64,000 nucleotides of DNA from CAIWHR01 sp963846855 (GTDB lineage: Bacteria; Pseudomonadota; Gammaproteobacteria; Burkholderiales; Casimicrobiaceae), in NCBI GenBank assembly GCA_963846855.1, contig CAWJXK010000008.1:1240001-1304000 (forward strand), written 5' to 3'. Under the pieces are notes generated by a model, which was not told the DNA's origin, made no database searches, and saw only the letters and a list, made by a program, of their open reading frames with translations. Positions within the stretch are counted from its first letter, which is position 1; every line of letters begins with the position of its first letter. The position numbers were made by a program, and so were the translations under genes. Shown in pieces: positions 1 to 7,100 of this stretch.

Positions 1-23
1 CCGAGGGCGGGCGAACCAAATAG

Positions 24-51
24 AATCGGCCAGCGACGAATCGCTGGCCGA
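24..51 (-). terminator. Rho-independent terminator of the PRC-barrel gene
   Basis: A perfect 11-bp stem (26-36 with 41-51) closes a four-base loop that reads TTCG on the minus strand, the very stable UUCG tetraloop. On the minus strand it is followed by TTCTATTTGG, a T-rich tail. It lies 20 bp past the stop codon of the PRC-barrel gene. Confidence 0.7.
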
Positions 52-71
52 CGACACATCGACAGGACCGC

Positions 72-581
72 TCAGGACACGTTGGGGTTGTTGATGTCGA
101 TGCCAGTGCTCGTGCGCCGATCGCGCGCCGATTGGATATCGTCATCCCAATACGGCGTCGCGTGGTAGTACGAATGCAGCTCGGTGGCCCACGTCGAGTC
201 GGCCATCGCCGGCCAGTGGTCCTTGTCGAAGCCCGGGGCGCCTTCCAGCGTGTCCTTGGTGACGTTGAGGATGAAGCACTTCTGGTCGGCGTCGAGCGTG
301 AGCGAGGACCACGGAATTGCGAACAGCTTGTTGCCCATGCCGAGGAAGCCGCCGAAGGACAGCACCGCGTAAGCGATCCGTCCGGTGGTGACGTCGAGCA
401 TGATGGCTTCGATCTTGCCGAGGTCGTCGCCGGCGTCATTGACCACCGTGTCGCCCTTCAGCGTCGCGGCATCCATCACTTGCGGGCCGGGACCATCGCC
501 GCGGTTTTCGGCGCCGACGATCGTCGCGCCGCCGACGGCGCGCGGGGTCTCCGTGGAAGAAAGAGTGGTGCGTGTGCCCAT
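72..581 (-). CDS. PRC-barrel domain protein
   Basis: This 169-aa soluble protein has a PRC-barrel domain at about residues 38-110 (GDTVVNDAGDDLGKIEAIML, then the ITYAVLSFGG-like strand, here RIAYAVLSFGGFLG, and KLFAIPW). PRC-barrel domains are small beta-barrels used in RNA processing and photosynthetic reaction centres; stand-alone versions in proteobacteria are common stress-associated proteins of unknown role. The C-terminal third (HWPAMADSTWATELHSYY) is the aromatic tail usual in this subgroup. There is no signal peptide. It opens a run of small envelope and stress genes. The family call is firm; the function is not known. Confidence 0.85.
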   Translation of the reverse strand: MGTRTTLSSTETPRAVGGATIVGAENRGDGPGPQVMDAATLKGDTVVNDAGDDLGKIEAIMLDVTTGRIAYAVLSFGGFLGMGNKLFAIPWSSLTLDADQKCFILNVTKDTLEGAPGFDKDHWPAMADSTWATELHSYYHATPYWDDDIQSARDRRTSTGIDINNPNVS

Positions 582-796
582 TGAAATTCTCCTGAACTAC
601 TTGAGGTTTATCTGGCAATGCCCCGGTGTCAGCCCATGCGGTTGCCCGACGACGCTGGCGGGGAACCCTGCGGATTCGGCGCCGATACGACCTTCATGTT
701 GCATCGTCTTGCTTATTCTTCTCACTGCGGCCCGAAACGCCACGCCATGATCATTGATGTCGGTGCATTCGTTTATCAGTTGCACCTGATTCGTCC

Positions 797-814
797 GTAA
801 GGCAGGTCCTACGC
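797..814. promoter_or_regulatory. Inverted repeat upstream of the PRC-barrel gene
   Basis: GTAAGGCAGGTCCTACGC is an imperfect inverted repeat about 215 bp upstream of the PRC-barrel start. It resembles GTAGGCGGGTTCCTACGC found at 6022-6039 upstream of the BON lipoprotein gene. It may be a shared activator site; this is inference from two copies only. I see nothing else in the 292 bp between the PRC-barrel start and the DUF3309 stop except this site and the hairpin at 821-845. Confidence 0.3.
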
Positions 815-820
815 CGTCGG

Positions 821-845
821 CGAATTGCGCAAGCATCGCAATTCG
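821..845 (-). terminator. Hairpin after the DUF3309 gene
   Basis: CGAATTGCG and CGCAATTCG form a perfect 9-bp stem with a 7-base loop, 28 bp past the stop codon of the leftward DUF3309 gene. There is no T-run, so it is a weak or transcript-stabilising terminator candidate. Confidence 0.4.
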
Positions 846-873
846 TCGACGGCCCGCGCGCGATTGCCGCGCG

Positions 874-1026
874 TCACAAGACGCCGAGGACGGCGAGCAC
901 GATGATGACGAGCAGGACCAGTCCGAGTCCTCCGCTGGGGTAGTAGCCCCAGCCGGAACTGTACGGCCAGGTCGGCAGCGCGCCGACGAGCAGCAGCAGG
1001 ATCAGGATGATCAGGATCAGGCGCAT
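874..1026 (-). CDS. DUF3309 family small membrane protein
   Basis: This 50-aa protein (MRLILIILILILLLLVGALP at the N-terminus, then TWPYSSGWGYYPSGGLGLVL and a second hydrophobic stretch ending in VLGVL) has two membrane segments flanking a Tyr/Gly/Trp turn. That is the signature of the DUF3309 family, widespread tiny membrane proteins of unknown role in proteobacteria. A strong ribosome site (AAGGAGGA) sits 5 bp before the ATG. It lies among other small envelope and stress proteins. Family call is confident; function unknown. Confidence 0.85.
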   Translation of the reverse strand: MRLILIILILLLLVGALPTWPYSSGWGYYPSGGLGLVLLVIIVLAVLGVL

Positions 1027-1275
1027 GGTTTCCTCCTTCTAGTTGATTGTTCCGCGGCCTTCCGTATACCTGGCAACCGCCACGGGAACCGTTGCATGGC
1101 GATTTTCATCAGCCTCGGCGAACCCGCGCAATGAGCGAGTGCCTGATCGGCTTGTAGGGGATTGGCTCTCCGTCAAAAACAACGGCGAAAAATGAGCGCC
1201 CGTGGCACCGTGCGGAGCAAACGTTTCTCGTAGCGGGGCGGTCAAATCGCCGAACCTGTCAAGCAGATTCGCCAA

Positions 1276-2505
1276 GTGCCAGAGATGCTCATCGACCGCA
1301 ACCGGAATCGCTCGCCATCGACCGAGCCGCCGCAACGGCGCATCGTTTGGAAGGCGGGGGCTGAGTCCGACCGGCCCGCGGTCACCGCGCTGCCAGCGGC
1401 TGCAGCCGCCGGCCTCGTCTACGTGTCCGACGCCATGCCGGGGATCCGACGGGTGCGCCAGGACGCCGGTTTCGTCTACGCGCTTCCCAATGGACGGCCG
1501 GTGACGAACGACGCGGAGTTGAGGCGCATCGCGAGGCTCGCGATTCCCCCCGCGTACGAGGACGTGTGGATCTGTGCGGATCCGCGCGGGCATATTCAGG
1601 CGACGGGGCGCGACGCGCGCGGGCGCAAGCAGTATCGCTACCACCCGCAGTGGCGTGCCTTTCGCGACGGGGAGAAGTTCGAGCGGATGCCCGCATTCGG
1701 CGAAGCCCTGCCGCGGCTGCGCCGCCGGCTTCGGCTCGACCTCGCGCTGCCCGGGCTGCCGCGGGAGAAGGTGGTCGCGGTCGTCGTGAGCCTGCTTGAC
1801 GCGACCCGAATGCGCATCGGCAACATGGAATACGCGCGCGACAACGACAGCTATGGGCTCACGACGCTGCGCAACCGGCACGTGCGCTTCGTCCCGGACG
1901 GCAAGCTCGTCTTCCGGTTTCGCGGGAAGGGCGGCGCCGGCCACGAGATCGCCGTCGGCGACCGCCGCCTCGCGAGGCTCATCCGGCGATGCCATCAGCT
2001 GCCGGGGCAGCGCCTGTTCCAGTACATCGGCGACGATGGCCTGCTTCGACCGATCGATTCCGGCCACGTGAACCTGTACCTCAAGGAGGCGATGGGCGCC
2101 GATTTCACGGCGAAGGACTTCCGGACATGGGGAGCCACGCTGCGTGCCGCGGCGATCATGCATGCGACGCCGCTGCCGGAGCCTGCGACCGAGCGCGCGA
2201 TCACCGGCTGCATCATCGAGACCGTCAGGAAAGTCGCGGCGGAGCTGCGCAACACGCCGGCGGTATGCCGCAAGTCGTACATCAATCCGCTGGTGTTCGA
2301 CGCCTGGCGCAGCGGCACGCTGCACCGGAGCATCGGCGAGAGAATCGTCGGCGCACCGCGCCGCGCGGAACGGCTCGTGCTGGGATTCCTGCGTCGGCAG
2401 GCGCGCCGCTCCCGCCGCGCCGCGAGTATGTCGACGGGAGCGTCGCGACGGTTCTCCGGGCGGCAAGCCGGGCGAGCAAGACCGACCGCCTCGACGTCGC
2501 TATGA
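1276..2505 (+). CDS. DNA topoisomerase IB
   Basis: The 409-aa product is a bacterial type IB topoisomerase of the poxvirus-like class, which relaxes supercoils through a 3'-phosphotyrosyl intermediate. The N-terminal domain has MPGIRRVRQDAGFVYALPNG and the typical IPPAYEDVWICADPRGHIQATG at about 90-110. The catalytic domain has TRMRIGN (177-183), RTWGATLRAA near 290, and KSYINPLVF with the active-site tyrosine at residue 335. The C-terminal tail after about 350 is basic (RRQARRSRRAA). The first ATG was taken; the conserved region starts around residue 45, so a later start is possible. Bacterial members often sit near stress genes, as here. Confidence 0.9.
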   Translation: MPEMLIDRNRNRSPSTEPPQRRIVWKAGAESDRPAVTALPAAAAAGLVYVSDAMPGIRRVRQDAGFVYALPNGRPVTNDAELRRIARLAIPPAYEDVWICADPRGHIQATGRDARGRKQYRYHPQWRAFRDGEKFERMPAFGEALPRLRRRLRLDLALPGLPREKVVAVVVSLLDATRMRIGNMEYARDNDSYGLTTLRNRHVRFVPDGKLVFRFRGKGGAGHEIAVGDRRLARLIRRCHQLPGQRLFQYIGDDGLLRPIDSGHVNLYLKEAMGADFTAKDFRTWGATLRAAAIMHATPLPEPATERAITGCIIETVRKVAAELRNTPAVCRKSYINPLVFDAWRSGTLHRSIGERIVGAPRRAERLVLGFLRRQARRSRRAASMSTGASRRFSGRQAGRARPTASTSL

Positions 2506-2682
2506 GGATTTCTTCTTCGGTACCTTCGCGCCGGACTTCCGCGCTTCGGAAAGTCCGATCGCGATCGCCTGCTTGCGGCTCGTCACCTTCTTGCCCGACG
2601 ATCCGCTCCTCAGGGTTCCATGCTTGCGCTCGTGCATCACCTTCTTGACCTTGTCCTGCGCCTTCTTGCCATATCGAGGCAT
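2500..2682 (-). CDS. Small basic DUF6496-type protein
   Basis: The product is 60 aa, MPRYGKKAQDKVKKVMHERK at the N-terminus, then HGTLRSGSSGKKVTSRKQAI and an AIGLSEARKSGAK tail ending PKKKSS. It is extremely lysine-rich with a predicted pI above 10. This matches the small DUF6496 family found across proteobacteria, often beside stress or DNA-associated genes; nucleic-acid binding is plausible but unproven. The ATG at 2682 was chosen because AGGAGCGG precedes it; an open frame continues upstream without a ribosome site. Its stop codon overlaps the 3' end of the convergent topoisomerase gene by 6 bp. Confidence 0.8.
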   Translation of the reverse strand: MPRYGKKAQDKVKKVMHERKHGTLRSGSSGKKVTSRKQAIAIGLSEARKSGAKVPKKKSS

Positions 2683-2839
2683 GTTCCGCTCCTTTGCGTA
2701 CTGGCTTCGCCGCGCAGCGCCGGCTGCGCTGAAAGCGTGTCTATCCTGGATGAGAATCCGGCCGAGCACCATCGGCCAATGCTGATCACTTCGTAATCGC
2801 GGCCTTACAACGGACGCGCGCGCCCCATTCTCGCGGGGC

Positions 2840-2868
2840 AAAAAAAAGGCGGATGCGTCGCATCCGCC
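2840..2868 (-). terminator. Strong Rho-independent terminator
   Basis: A perfect 8-bp stem (GGCGGATG with CATCCGCC, 2848-2868) is followed on the minus strand by seven or more T residues. It ends the csbD/Cys-repeat operon, whose last stop codon is at 2947. Confidence 0.85.
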
Positions 2869-2946
2869 GAATGGGAGACCGGGGGAGGGAGGGCCCGCGG
2901 GCTCAAGGCTGTCCCCGGGAGGGAACAGGTTATTGTCGGACCGTTG

Positions 2947-3498
2947 CTATTTCTGATACTTCGCCTTCGCGCTCGCGACGCAGCTGTCCTTCGCCGCGCC
3001 GGAAAGCGAGTCGCACTTCTCGATGGCGACCTTGAAATTGGCATCCATCTTGTCCTCACGCGCGTCCTGACGGGCGGCGGCGACCTTCTGGTTGGCCTTC
3101 GCGTCGGCCTTGGCCTTCACTTCGGCGGCCTTGGCTTCCTTGATGCAGACGTCCTTGTCGTTGCCTGTCTTCGCGTCGCAACGGGCCTTGGCGACGTCGT
3201 AGTCGGCCTCGGCCGCGGTGATGATGGCATCGGCGCGCGCCTTGTCGGTGTTCTTGTACCGGGCTTCGGCTTCGGCCTTCGCTTTCTTCTCGGAGGCCTT
3301 CGCTTCGGCGATGCAGACGTCCTTCGAATTGCCGGACATCGAGTCGCATCGGGCGCTCGCGGCCTTGTAATCCGACTCCGCCCGGCTCTTCGCCGCGCTA
3401 TAGTCGTTGGACGTCATCGCGGCCCCAAACGCCAGCGTCGGGATTGCCAAGCCGACGGCGACGCCTTGAAGCAGCCGGTTGAATGTCGGTTTGCTCAT
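2947..3498 (-). CDS. Secreted Cys-pair repeat protein
   Basis: The 183-aa product starts with a Sec signal (LLQGVAVGLAIPTLAFGAAM, cleavage after about residue 26). The mature part is almost entirely Ala/Lys/Asp-rich helix with three copies of a Cys-pair unit: ARCDSMSGNSKDVCIAEAK, ARCDAKTGNDKDVCIKEAK and EKCDSLSGAAKDSCVASAK. In each the two cysteines are ten residues apart, which suggests three disulfide-closed helical hairpins in the periplasm. Similar proteins are annotated as hypothetical or cell-envelope proteins in Betaproteobacteria. Its ATG overlaps the csbD stop codon (ATGA, 3495-3498), so the two are translationally coupled. Function unknown. Confidence 0.75.
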   Translation of the reverse strand: MSKPTFNRLLQGVAVGLAIPTLAFGAAMTSNDYSAAKSRAESDYKAASARCDSMSGNSKDVCIAEAKASEKKAKAEAEARYKNTDKARADAIITAAEADYDVAKARCDAKTGNDKDVCIKEAKAAEVKAKADAKANQKVAAARQDAREDKMDANFKVAIEKCDSLSGAAKDSCVASAKAKYQK

Positions 3499-3761
3499 GA
3501 CGGGCTCCTTTCGGTTCGTTGCGATCCGGTGCTGCGCTGGTCGCCCGCGGGGGGCGTCCACGTCGCGTACCGCTCTTCGAACGTGCTGATCTGGCGTTCG
3601 GCCTCGTCCTTGCCGATGCCGTAAGCCTGCTGGATCTTGCCTGCGAGCTGATCGCGCTTGCCGGCGATGATGTCCAGCTGATCGTCGGTCAACTTGCCCC
3701 ATTGCTCCTTCACCTTGCCCTTGAACTGCTTCCAGTTGCCTTCGACTTGATCCCAGTTCAT
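3495..3761 (-). CDS. CsbD family stress protein
   Basis: The 88-aa product begins MNWDQVEGNWKQFKGKVKEQ, continues WGKLTDDQLDIIAGKRDQLA and GKIQQAYGIGKDEAERQI: the complete CsbD fold, a small soluble four-helix stress protein whose Bacillus founder is SigB-controlled. Biochemical function is unknown. A second in-frame ATG at 3776 would add five residues (MEKHH); MNWDQ is the family's usual start. The last 30 residues extend beyond the domain. It forms an ATGA overlap with the downstream secreted Cys-repeat gene. A possible sigma-54 promoter lies 56 bp upstream. Confidence 0.9.
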   Translation of the reverse strand: MNWDQVEGNWKQFKGKVKEQWGKLTDDQLDIIAGKRDQLAGKIQQAYGIGKDEAERQISTFEERYATWTPPAGDQRSTGSQRTERSPS

Positions 3762-4083
3762 GTGATGTTTCTCCAATATGCCGATGAGGCGGTTGCCTCA
3801 ATGCGTGCCTCGCATCCAGCAGCGTGCGTGCCAGGACACGAATGCCGCCAAATCAATGGGTTGACAGAGAGTGCCGGAGACACGGTTGCAGAAAATTCCG
3901 TTTCGTCCGGCGAATTTTTCATCAATGGAGACGCTGGCGGCGTAGCGGCCAATGTTGGTCGCCGGCAAGCGACCGATGCATCTCGCCGATATTGCGGTGC
4001 CGGCAAGCGGCCGCTTCACTTCCCCGCGGTCGCCGCAGGAAGCTGATCTGATGCGCCCACGGTCGACGCGGCGCGCGAGCGGC
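3762..4083. other. Intergenic region upstream of csbD
   Basis: This 322-bp stretch separates the csbD start from the end of the CHASE3 gene. I find no convincing coding frame. Apart from the possible promoter at 3817-3833 I see nothing in it. Confidence 0.6.
3817..3833 (-). promoter_or_regulatory. Possible sigma-54 promoter of csbD
   Basis: On the minus strand TGGCACGCACGCTGCTG has GG and GC exactly 10 bp apart. It matches the -24 element TGGCACG fully and the -12 element TTGCT at four of five positions (CTGCT). It lies 56 bp before the csbD ATG. Weaker than the two sites at 6068 and 6755. Confidence 0.45.
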
Positions 4084-5361
4084 TCAGCGCTCGACCGGGA
4101 GGGTCAGGAGCAGCGCGAAACCCGTGGGACCGCGGCTCACCGAAAAGCTTCCGCCCTGGAGCGCCGCCGCCTGTTGCAGCACGTTGGCCTCATCGGTCTC
4201 CTTCGGCGACAGGCGCAGCGGAACATCCGGATGATCGGGTAGCGCCACGATGCGAAGAGAGGCGTTGTCCGCATCGCCGCTGAAGTGCAGCGTGATCTCG
4301 CCGGAACGTTTGCGCAGGGCCATCGCCTCCAATCCCCATTCCGCGGCGCGGAGGATCAGGAATGCATTTTCACGGCTTCGAAGGGTGGAGTGCTTTTCCA
4401 TCGTCGCCTTCACGGAGGGCCCCCCCAGATTCGAATAGGAATCCGCGAGCATGCCCAGCGCCACCACGATGTCGTCCTCTTCCGGACGGGACTGGTCGAG
4501 ATCCGCTTCGGCACGCAGATGTTCGTCGCGGGCATGTTCCATGGCGGCGATGAGGTTCCGCAGGCGGTTCGACTCGGGCGAATCGGCGGGCGTCGCCGAC
4601 CACGCGATCCGGGTTCGCAGCAGCGCGTCCTGCAACAGCGTCGCGACGTGCCCGTCCATCGACACCGATGGGTGCGGAATTTCGACGATGCTTGCGTGGT
4701 CGAGCGTCAGCTCGTGCGGAATGAACGACCTCAGGCGTCGCACGGCGAAGAAGAGCAGGACGACGATGAGTACGATGACCGAGGCCAGCAGATAGAGATC
4801 GCGCCGCACCGCTTCGATGCCCGCGACGACCCCCTGCCGGTCGCGCGATGCCAAGGCACGCTCGCGCGCTTCCAGCTGCGCGATGATCGCGCGTATGGCA
4901 TCCGTGGCTTCCTTGCCGGGTCGTCCGGGAACTGCCTTCGGCATCCGGTCCGGCGCTGCCCGTTTTTCCTCGATGGCGGCGGCGGCGAGGTCCGTGCGGG
5001 TGGCCACGAGCGGGACCAGCTTTTCCACGAGTGCGAGCCCGTCGGGATCGCCGCGCATGTTCTCGCGCAGGGCCGAGAGGCCGGGCGGGATGCCGCCGCG
5101 GGCACGCTCGTAGAGGTCGAGATCGGCGGCGTCACCGGTCAGGAGGAAGCCGCGCGCCGAGGTCTCGACGTCGATGATGGTGTTCTGCAGCGCTTTAAGC
5201 TCATGAATCGTCGCCGCCGACAGCGCACCGGACTCGTCGTGACGCTCGACCGCGTCGAGACGCTCGAGGCCCAGCCACGCCGACGCAACCGCAATTGCCA
5301 TCACCAGCAGCAGCAACAGGTAGGTCGGCAGGGCGGGAAATGAAAGCGGTCTACGCATCAC
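4084..5361 (-). CDS. CHASE3-domain membrane sensor lacking a kinase core
   Basis: The 425-aa protein has an N-terminal membrane segment (about 13-31), an extracytoplasmic helical region of CHASE3 type (about 40-190, with DVETSARGFLLTGD at 65-78), and a second membrane segment (about 192-208, LYLLASVIVLIVVLLFFAV). The cytoplasmic part (210-425) resembles the helix and ATP-binding region of NarX/UhpB-type kinases in layout (ENAFLILRAAEWGLEAMALR, then a C-terminal GPTGFALLLTLPV), but I see no phospho-accepting histidine box and no intact G-boxes. No response regulator is adjacent. It may be a degenerate histidine kinase acting as a scaffold or ligand sensor. CHASE3 assignment is moderately firm. 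Confidence 0.65.
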   Translation of the reverse strand: MMRRPLSFPALPTYLLLLLVMAIAVASAWLGLERLDAVERHDESGALSAATIHELKALQNTIIDVETSARGFLLTGDAADLDLYERARGGIPPGLSALRENMRGDPDGLALVEKLVPLVATRTDLAAAAIEEKRAAPDRMPKAVPGRPGKEATDAIRAIIAQLEARERALASRDRQGVVAGIEAVRRDLYLLASVIVLIVVLLFFAVRRLRSFIPHELTLDHASIVEIPHPSVSMDGHVATLLQDALLRTRIAWSATPADSPESNRLRNLIAAMEHARDEHLRAEADLDQSRPEEDDIVVALGMLADSYSNLGGPSVKATMEKHSTLRSRENAFLILRAAEWGLEAMALRKRSGEITLHFSGDADNASLRIVALPDHPDVPLRLSPKETDEANVLQQAAALQGGSFSVSRGPTGFALLLTLPVER

Positions 5362-5415
5362 GCGCGTCGCAACGTCGCTGTCGGCCCGAATGTCGGCGTC
5401 GCGCGAATCGCGGAT

Positions 5416-5937
5416 TCAATTCGACAGGAAGCGCACGCGCAGGACTCTCCGGTCGTACTCGGCCTCGGTGTCCATCGTGATCTCCGCGCCTCCGGCGGCG
5501 TAAACACGCCCGCCGCTGCGGCGACAGAGATTGCGCTCGTATTGGCAGGGGCCCATCTCGGGATGTCGCAGGCAGAGTTGCGCGACCTTGGGTACGAAGG
5601 CGATCGACGTCTGCGTGCGCACGCCGTCGGTTTCGGAGGCGCAGATGTATTGCGTGCCGGGAGGAACGGCGATGGGTGGCGCCGCGGCGCTTGATTGAGT
5701 TGCGGGAGCCGCGGCCATTGCGGGCGGCGGCTCGGCGATCGGTTTGCGCACGACCGGGGAGCTGGCCGCGTCCTTCGGCGGCGTCAGCGGAACGGGTTGC
5801 GGGGTCGAGCATGCCGTGATCGTCACGACGACCAATGCGAGCAGACGCCTCAGCGCTGCATCCTGTGCGAAGGCCCGGTTCCCGCTTGCCTTCGCCGAAC
5901 GAACGTCATGGCCCGGCCTGTCCGCGGATCTCGCCAT
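5416..5937 (-). CDS. Putative lipoprotein, unknown function
   Basis: A hydrophobic stretch LLALVVVTITAC ending in a lipobox-like ITAC is followed by a long Pro/Ala-rich linker (about residues 45-92) and a C-terminal domain with conserved-looking cysteines (QYICASETDG, LCLRHPEMGPCQYERNLCRR). This looks like an outer-membrane or periplasmic lipoprotein. The first ATG gives 173 aa, but the leader before the hydrophobic segment is too long, so the true start is probably 20-30 codons downstream at a non-ATG codon I cannot pick. The gene lies just upstream of the CHASE3 gene in the same direction. I do not recognise the family. Confidence 0.6.
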   Translation of the reverse strand: MARSADRPGHDVRSAKASGNRAFAQDAALRRLLALVVVTITACSTPQPVPLTPPKDAASSPVVRKPIAEPPPAMAAAPATQSSAAAPPIAVPPGTQYICASETDGVRTQTSIAFVPKVAQLCLRHPEMGPCQYERNLCRRSGGRVYAAGGAEITMDTEAEYDRRVLRVRFLSN

Positions 5938-6021
5938 CGTTGTGCGCGTTGTTGTGAGCGTCTGACCACAGGGTACCCGCGTTGGACCAAGCCGGGGCCA
6001 TCAGTTCGCACCGATATTGAT

Positions 6022-6039
6022 GTAGGCGGGTTCCTACGC
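6022..6039. promoter_or_regulatory. Inverted repeat upstream of the BON gene
   Basis: GTAGG and CCTAC (6022-6026, 6033-6037) are inverted with a 6-bp spacer, 31 bp upstream of the sigma-54 -24 box. It resembles the repeat at 797-814. A candidate enhancer-binding-protein site, inferred from position and symmetry only. Confidence 0.35.
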
Positions 6040-6067
6040 TGAAGATTGTCGCTGACATCGCCGCCTT

Positions 6068-6083
6068 TGGCACATCGCTTGCT
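6068..6083 (+). promoter_or_regulatory. Sigma-54 promoter of the BON lipoprotein gene
   Basis: TGGCACATCGCTTGCT matches the RpoN consensus TGGCACG-N4-TTGCW at all key positions, with GG and GC 10 bp apart. It lies 80 bp before the ATG at 6164, so the leader would be about 70 nt. Confidence 0.75.
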
Positions 6084-6163
6084 CACTTTTCTGTGGCGCA
6101 TGCGGGAGGCGACGCAAGTGGAAGCGACGCACGCCGGCTGCGTTTCACCGATTGGAGGACCAA

Positions 6164-6583
6164 ATGCTGAGAATCCCGAAAGAATGGTGTGGTGCTGCGC
6201 TCCTGACGGCATTGGCGCTCGCGGCGTGGGGCTGCGATCAGCGGCACCCTGCGGATACGGCCGGACAGAAGATCGATCGCGCGGCGACGAGCGCGGGACA
6301 GACGATCGACCGGGCCGGCAACGAAGCCGCGGAGAAGACCAAGGTCGCGGCGGCGGAAACGGCGAAGGTGCTCGACGATTCGGCGGTGACGGCAAAGGTG
6401 AAGGCGGCGTTGTTCGCCGAACCCGGATTGAAAACGCTGCAAGTCGAGGTCGAGACACACGAAGGCGTCGTGACGCTGGCGGGAGCCGTCGACACGCCCA
6501 TCCTCAAGCAGCGGGCCGTCGAGATCGCCGGCTCGATGAACGGCGTGCACCAGGTGGTCGACAAGCTGGTCGTGAAGTCCTGA
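6164..6583 (+). CDS. BON domain lipoprotein
   Basis: The 139-aa product has a lipoprotein signal (ALLTALALAAWGC, cysteine at about residue 24), an Ala/Lys-rich helical linker (GQKIDRAATSAGQTIDRAGN, about 32-75) and one BON domain (about 76-139, DDSAVTAKVKAALFAEPG through GVHQVVDKLVV). BON domains bind phospholipid or peptidoglycan-associated surfaces and occur in OsmY-like envelope-stress proteins. ATG 6164 was chosen over an in-frame TTG at 6152 because GGAGG sits 5 bp before it. A near-perfect sigma-54 promoter lies upstream. Confidence 0.88.
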   Translation: MLRIPKEWCGAALLTALALAAWGCDQRHPADTAGQKIDRAATSAGQTIDRAGNEAAEKTKVAAAETAKVLDDSAVTAKVKAALFAEPGLKTLQVEVETHEGVVTLAGAVDTPILKQRAVEIAGSMNGVHQVVDKLVVKS

Positions 6584-6658
6584 CACGCCTGGCGGCCGGC
6601 GCTCGTTGGTGACGCGCGATCGCCGCGGCGGAGTGTGGCTCGGCTGTAATTCCTGCCA

Positions 6659-6680
6659 CCGTGCGAAACAAATTGCACGG
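6659..6680. promoter_or_regulatory. Inverted repeat upstream of the entericidin promoter
   Basis: CCGTGC and GCACGG are perfectly inverted with a 10-bp spacer, about 75 bp upstream of the sigma-54 -24 box at 6755. That distance and symmetry suit an activator site, but its sequence differs from the repeat at 6022. Confidence 0.3.
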
Positions 6681-6754
6681 CTCGGCGTACATCCGCGCAT
6701 CGCGCGTTCAATGGCTTCCCCGTGCGAAAGGCGGCCGGCATGGCATTCAAGGAA

Positions 6755-6770
6755 TGGCATGACGCTTGCT
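6755..6770 (+). promoter_or_regulatory. Sigma-54 promoter of the entericidin gene
   Basis: TGGCATGACGCTTGCT matches the RpoN -24/-12 consensus, GG and GC 10 bp apart, with TTGCT intact. It lies 83 bp before the entericidin ATG. Confidence 0.75.
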
Positions 6771-6853
6771 GAATGCAGCGTGCCTGATGGCCGAATCCGG
6801 CCGGGCTTGACGTCTGGAGCCAAGACTCTTCAACGAACGGAAAGGACACGGCG

Positions 6854-7003
6854 ATGATCTCGAAACTGATGCTGGTGCTGGTGGCGCTGTCCATCGGAGC
6901 GATCCCGCTCACGGGCTGCAATACGGTTCAGGGCGCGGGCAAGGACATCGAGAAAGGCGGGCAGAAGGTGCAAGAAGAGGCCAAGGAGCACAAGACGTAC
7001 TGA
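6854..7003 (+). CDS. Entericidin A/B family lipoprotein
   Basis: The 49-aa product has a lipoprotein signal ending LTGC at residue 22 (MISKLMLVLVALSIGAIPLT), followed by NTVQGAGKDIEKGGQKVQEE, the entericidin signature of a short amphipathic helix anchored by a lipid. In E. coli the EcnA/EcnB pair are stationary-phase lipoproteins with lytic (EcnB) or antidote (EcnA) activity; single copies in other proteobacteria are not characterised as toxins. Upstream bases AAAGGAC give a usable ribosome site. It has its own sigma-54-type promoter at 6755. Confidence 0.88.
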   Translation: MISKLMLVLVALSIGAIPLTGCNTVQGAGKDIEKGGQKVQEEAKEHKTY

Positions 7004-7100
7004 TTCGCCTGCTGTTCGGAAGGTCGGCCGTTCGTTACGCCGGCCGCGCGGCCGACGGCGTTGTACCGTCGCGCTTGCGCGTGTAGGAGCGAAGGAGCCG

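Noticed and set aside
69..1030. Sigma-54 sites for the PRC-barrel and DUF3309 genes
   Set aside because: I searched both upstream regions for GG-N10-GC in the right orientation and found no acceptable match, so these two genes are not included in the proposed regulon on that evidence.
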